A stretch of DNA of 64,000 bases from assembly GCF_000826685.1 (NCBI RefSeq), contig NZ_JROO01000006.1, positions 186,001-250,000 of the forward strand. Direction: 5' to 3'. Source of the DNA: Streptomonospora alba. Lineage in GTDB: Bacteria; Actinomycetota; Actinomycetes; Streptosporangiales; Streptosporangiaceae. This document shows, piece by piece, positions 62,980 through 64,000 of the stretch (positions are counted from its first letter, which is position 1; each line of letters opens with the position of its first letter). The notes beneath the pieces are model-generated. The model was not told the DNA's origin. It worked only from the letters and a program-made list of their open reading frames with translations, and did not search any database. A program made the translations under genes and the position numbers.

Positions 62980-63096
62980 CGCCTCGTCTCGTGTCCTGCC
63001 GTGCCGGTGATCGTGTACACGACGCCGCCTTCGGCGCCGAGAGCGGCCCCGGGTACACGACCGCCGCACCCGAGCGCACCATCGCCCCCGCCGGGG

Positions 63097-64000
63097 TCAC
63101 CCCCGTGCAAGGGCGGTTTCGAGCAGGCCCAGCGGCGGCGCTCCCAGATCGAGGAGGGCCGTGTGGAAGCGGCGGAGCGTGAACGCCTCGCCCCAAACCT
63201 CGCGCGCCCGTTCACGCAGGTCCAGAACGGCCAGCTTGCCCCAGGTGTACCTGCCGTAGGTGGGATCGACCACGGCCCGCCGCGCCTCGCTGAGCGCCGC
63301 CTGCCCCCCGTGCGGGGTGTCGGCGGCGAAGCGGCGCGCCGCCTGATCGACGGTCATCGCACCGGTGTGCACGCCGATCGCCGCCGCGAGCCGGGTGACG
63401 CGCACGAGCGCTTCCGACCACACTCCGATCTCGACGTGCGCCGCGGTGACGGAGTCGGAGCCCAGCGCCTGCTCGGCGTAGGCGCCGAAGCCCTCCTCCA
63501 GGCACATCTCCTCGGCGTAGTGAGCCCAGCCCTCGATGAACGCCGGTGAGAACAGCGACCGCCGAACCTCGCTGGAGGCGCGGCGCAGCGCGCGGTTGTG
63601 CGAGAAGTGGCCGGGGGCGACCTCGTGGACGCTGATCGCGGCCAGGTTGGCCGGGCTGAACAGCTGCAGCCACTCTGCGGCGTCCTCGGCCGACCACCCC
63701 GGGTCGGGCGGGGTCACGAAGAAGCTCGCCGGACTGTCGTGCTCGGCCGGACCCGACAGGCTCAGCGCCGCCACCACCCAGCGCTGGGAGGGCGGAGACA
63801 GCCGCACCACGCATCTGCCGTCGTGATAAGGGACGAGGTCGCGTTCGCGGGTGAAGTCCTGGGCCAGAGCGGTCCACGTCCGGGCGTGGCCGACCACTGC
63901 TTCTCCGTCGGGATGGTCGGCCACGGCATCGCGGGCCACGTCCATGGGTTCGCGATGCGGGTCGATGCGCGCGGCGGACTCGGCCAGGCGGCTCAGCAGG
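63097..64000 (-). CDS. DUF885 domain protein, C-terminal part (partial)
   Basis: The frame is open to the right edge of the window, so the 5' end of the gene is missing; about 300 C-terminal residues are present. They contain AAISVHEVAPGHFSHNRALR, the HExxPGH motif of DUF885, FIEGWAHYAEEMCLEEGFG and a terminal TWGKLAVLDLRERARE. DUF885 proteins are predicted zinc-dependent peptidases related to M3/M32-type folds; most are cytoplasmic or exported lipoproteins of unknown substrate. It converges on murQ with 117 bases between. Confidence 0.85.
   Translation of the reverse strand, partial: LLSRLAESAARIDPHREPMDVARDAVADHPDGEAVVGHARTWTALAQDFTRERDLVPYHDGRCVVRLSPPSQRWVVAALSLSGPAEHDSPASFFVTPPDPGWSAEDAAEWLQLFSPANLAAISVHEVAPGHFSHNRALRRASSEVRRSLFSPAFIEGWAHYAEEMCLEEGFGAYAEQALGSDSVTAAHVEIGVWSEALVRVTRLAAAIGVHTGAMTVDQAARRFAADTPHGGQAALSEARRAVVDPTYGRYTWGKLAVLDLRERAREVWGEAFTLRRFHTALLDLGAPPLGLLETALARG

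Overview
The window is high-GC actinobacterial chromosome. Evidence: GTG/TTG starts, many 4-bp stop/start overlaps, leaderless-looking starts, a complete conservon (cvnA-E), an AfsR-like SARP regulator, DUF397/DUF6879 proteins and an ESX-type toxin locus. The mix fits Nocardiopsaceae or a related family, but that is inference, since no rRNA or marker gene is present.

Layout. 1-1733: a translationally coupled minus-strand operon (sulfotransferase, small unknown protein, start of a GT4 glycosyltransferase), probably for a cell-surface glycopolymer. 2357-5977: two MpaB/DUF2236 oxygenases and a cytochrome P450. 6096-10416: a conservon (sensor kinase, roadblock protein, DUF742 protein, GTPase, CYP157-like P450). 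10916-12407: a frameshifted VOC gene and an NmrA-like reductase. 13313-15774: a second CYP157-like P450 overlapping a CYP154-like P450 by 109 bp. 15863-21043: small proteins, a VanZ-like protein, an orphan DUF397 protein, a stand-alone MurG paralogue and a DUF6879 pair. 21395-26106: a lipoprotein, a class II UvrA, an AraC/VOC operon and a frameshifted SdpI-like gene.

26356-31063: small membrane proteins and two large paralogous membrane proteins that share a cytoplasmic C..NPLH...C..C motif; an IS110 scrap lies between them. 31550-35988: a polymorphic toxin locus with a DUF6507 ESX-type protein, a long toxin gene broken by an in-frame amber and a +1 frameshift, an immunity gene overlapping the toxin stop, and a second downstream gene. 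The two downstream proteins are unrelated overall but both end in P-x-x-HWWW...TDR. This locus is the most unusual part of the window and has lower GC than its flanks.

36098-43364: an FtsX-type ABC exporter divergent from a two-component system whose kinase carries an extra C-terminal membrane-anchored domain, then a membrane protein and a MarR regulator sharing a palindromic operator. 43485-46872: tRNA-Lys(CTT) and a SARP/NB-ARC/TPR regulator. 47802-57500: an oligopeptide/oligosaccharide-type ABC importer with a Gfo/Idh/MocA dehydrogenase, a DUF6807 protein and a cupin protein, preceded by two LacI-type operators; this looks like a glycan-uptake operon.

58197-62979: an identical second tRNA-Lys(CTT) with a repeated terminator module, then a BadF/BadG sugar kinase, a RpiR/MurR regulator and the MurQ etherase, a MurNAc/GlcNAc recycling group. 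The window ends inside a DUF885 gene.

Four genes (10916, 17527, 25715 and 32005) appear broken by frameshift or stop. Whether these are real decay or sequencing errors cannot be decided from the sequence alone.
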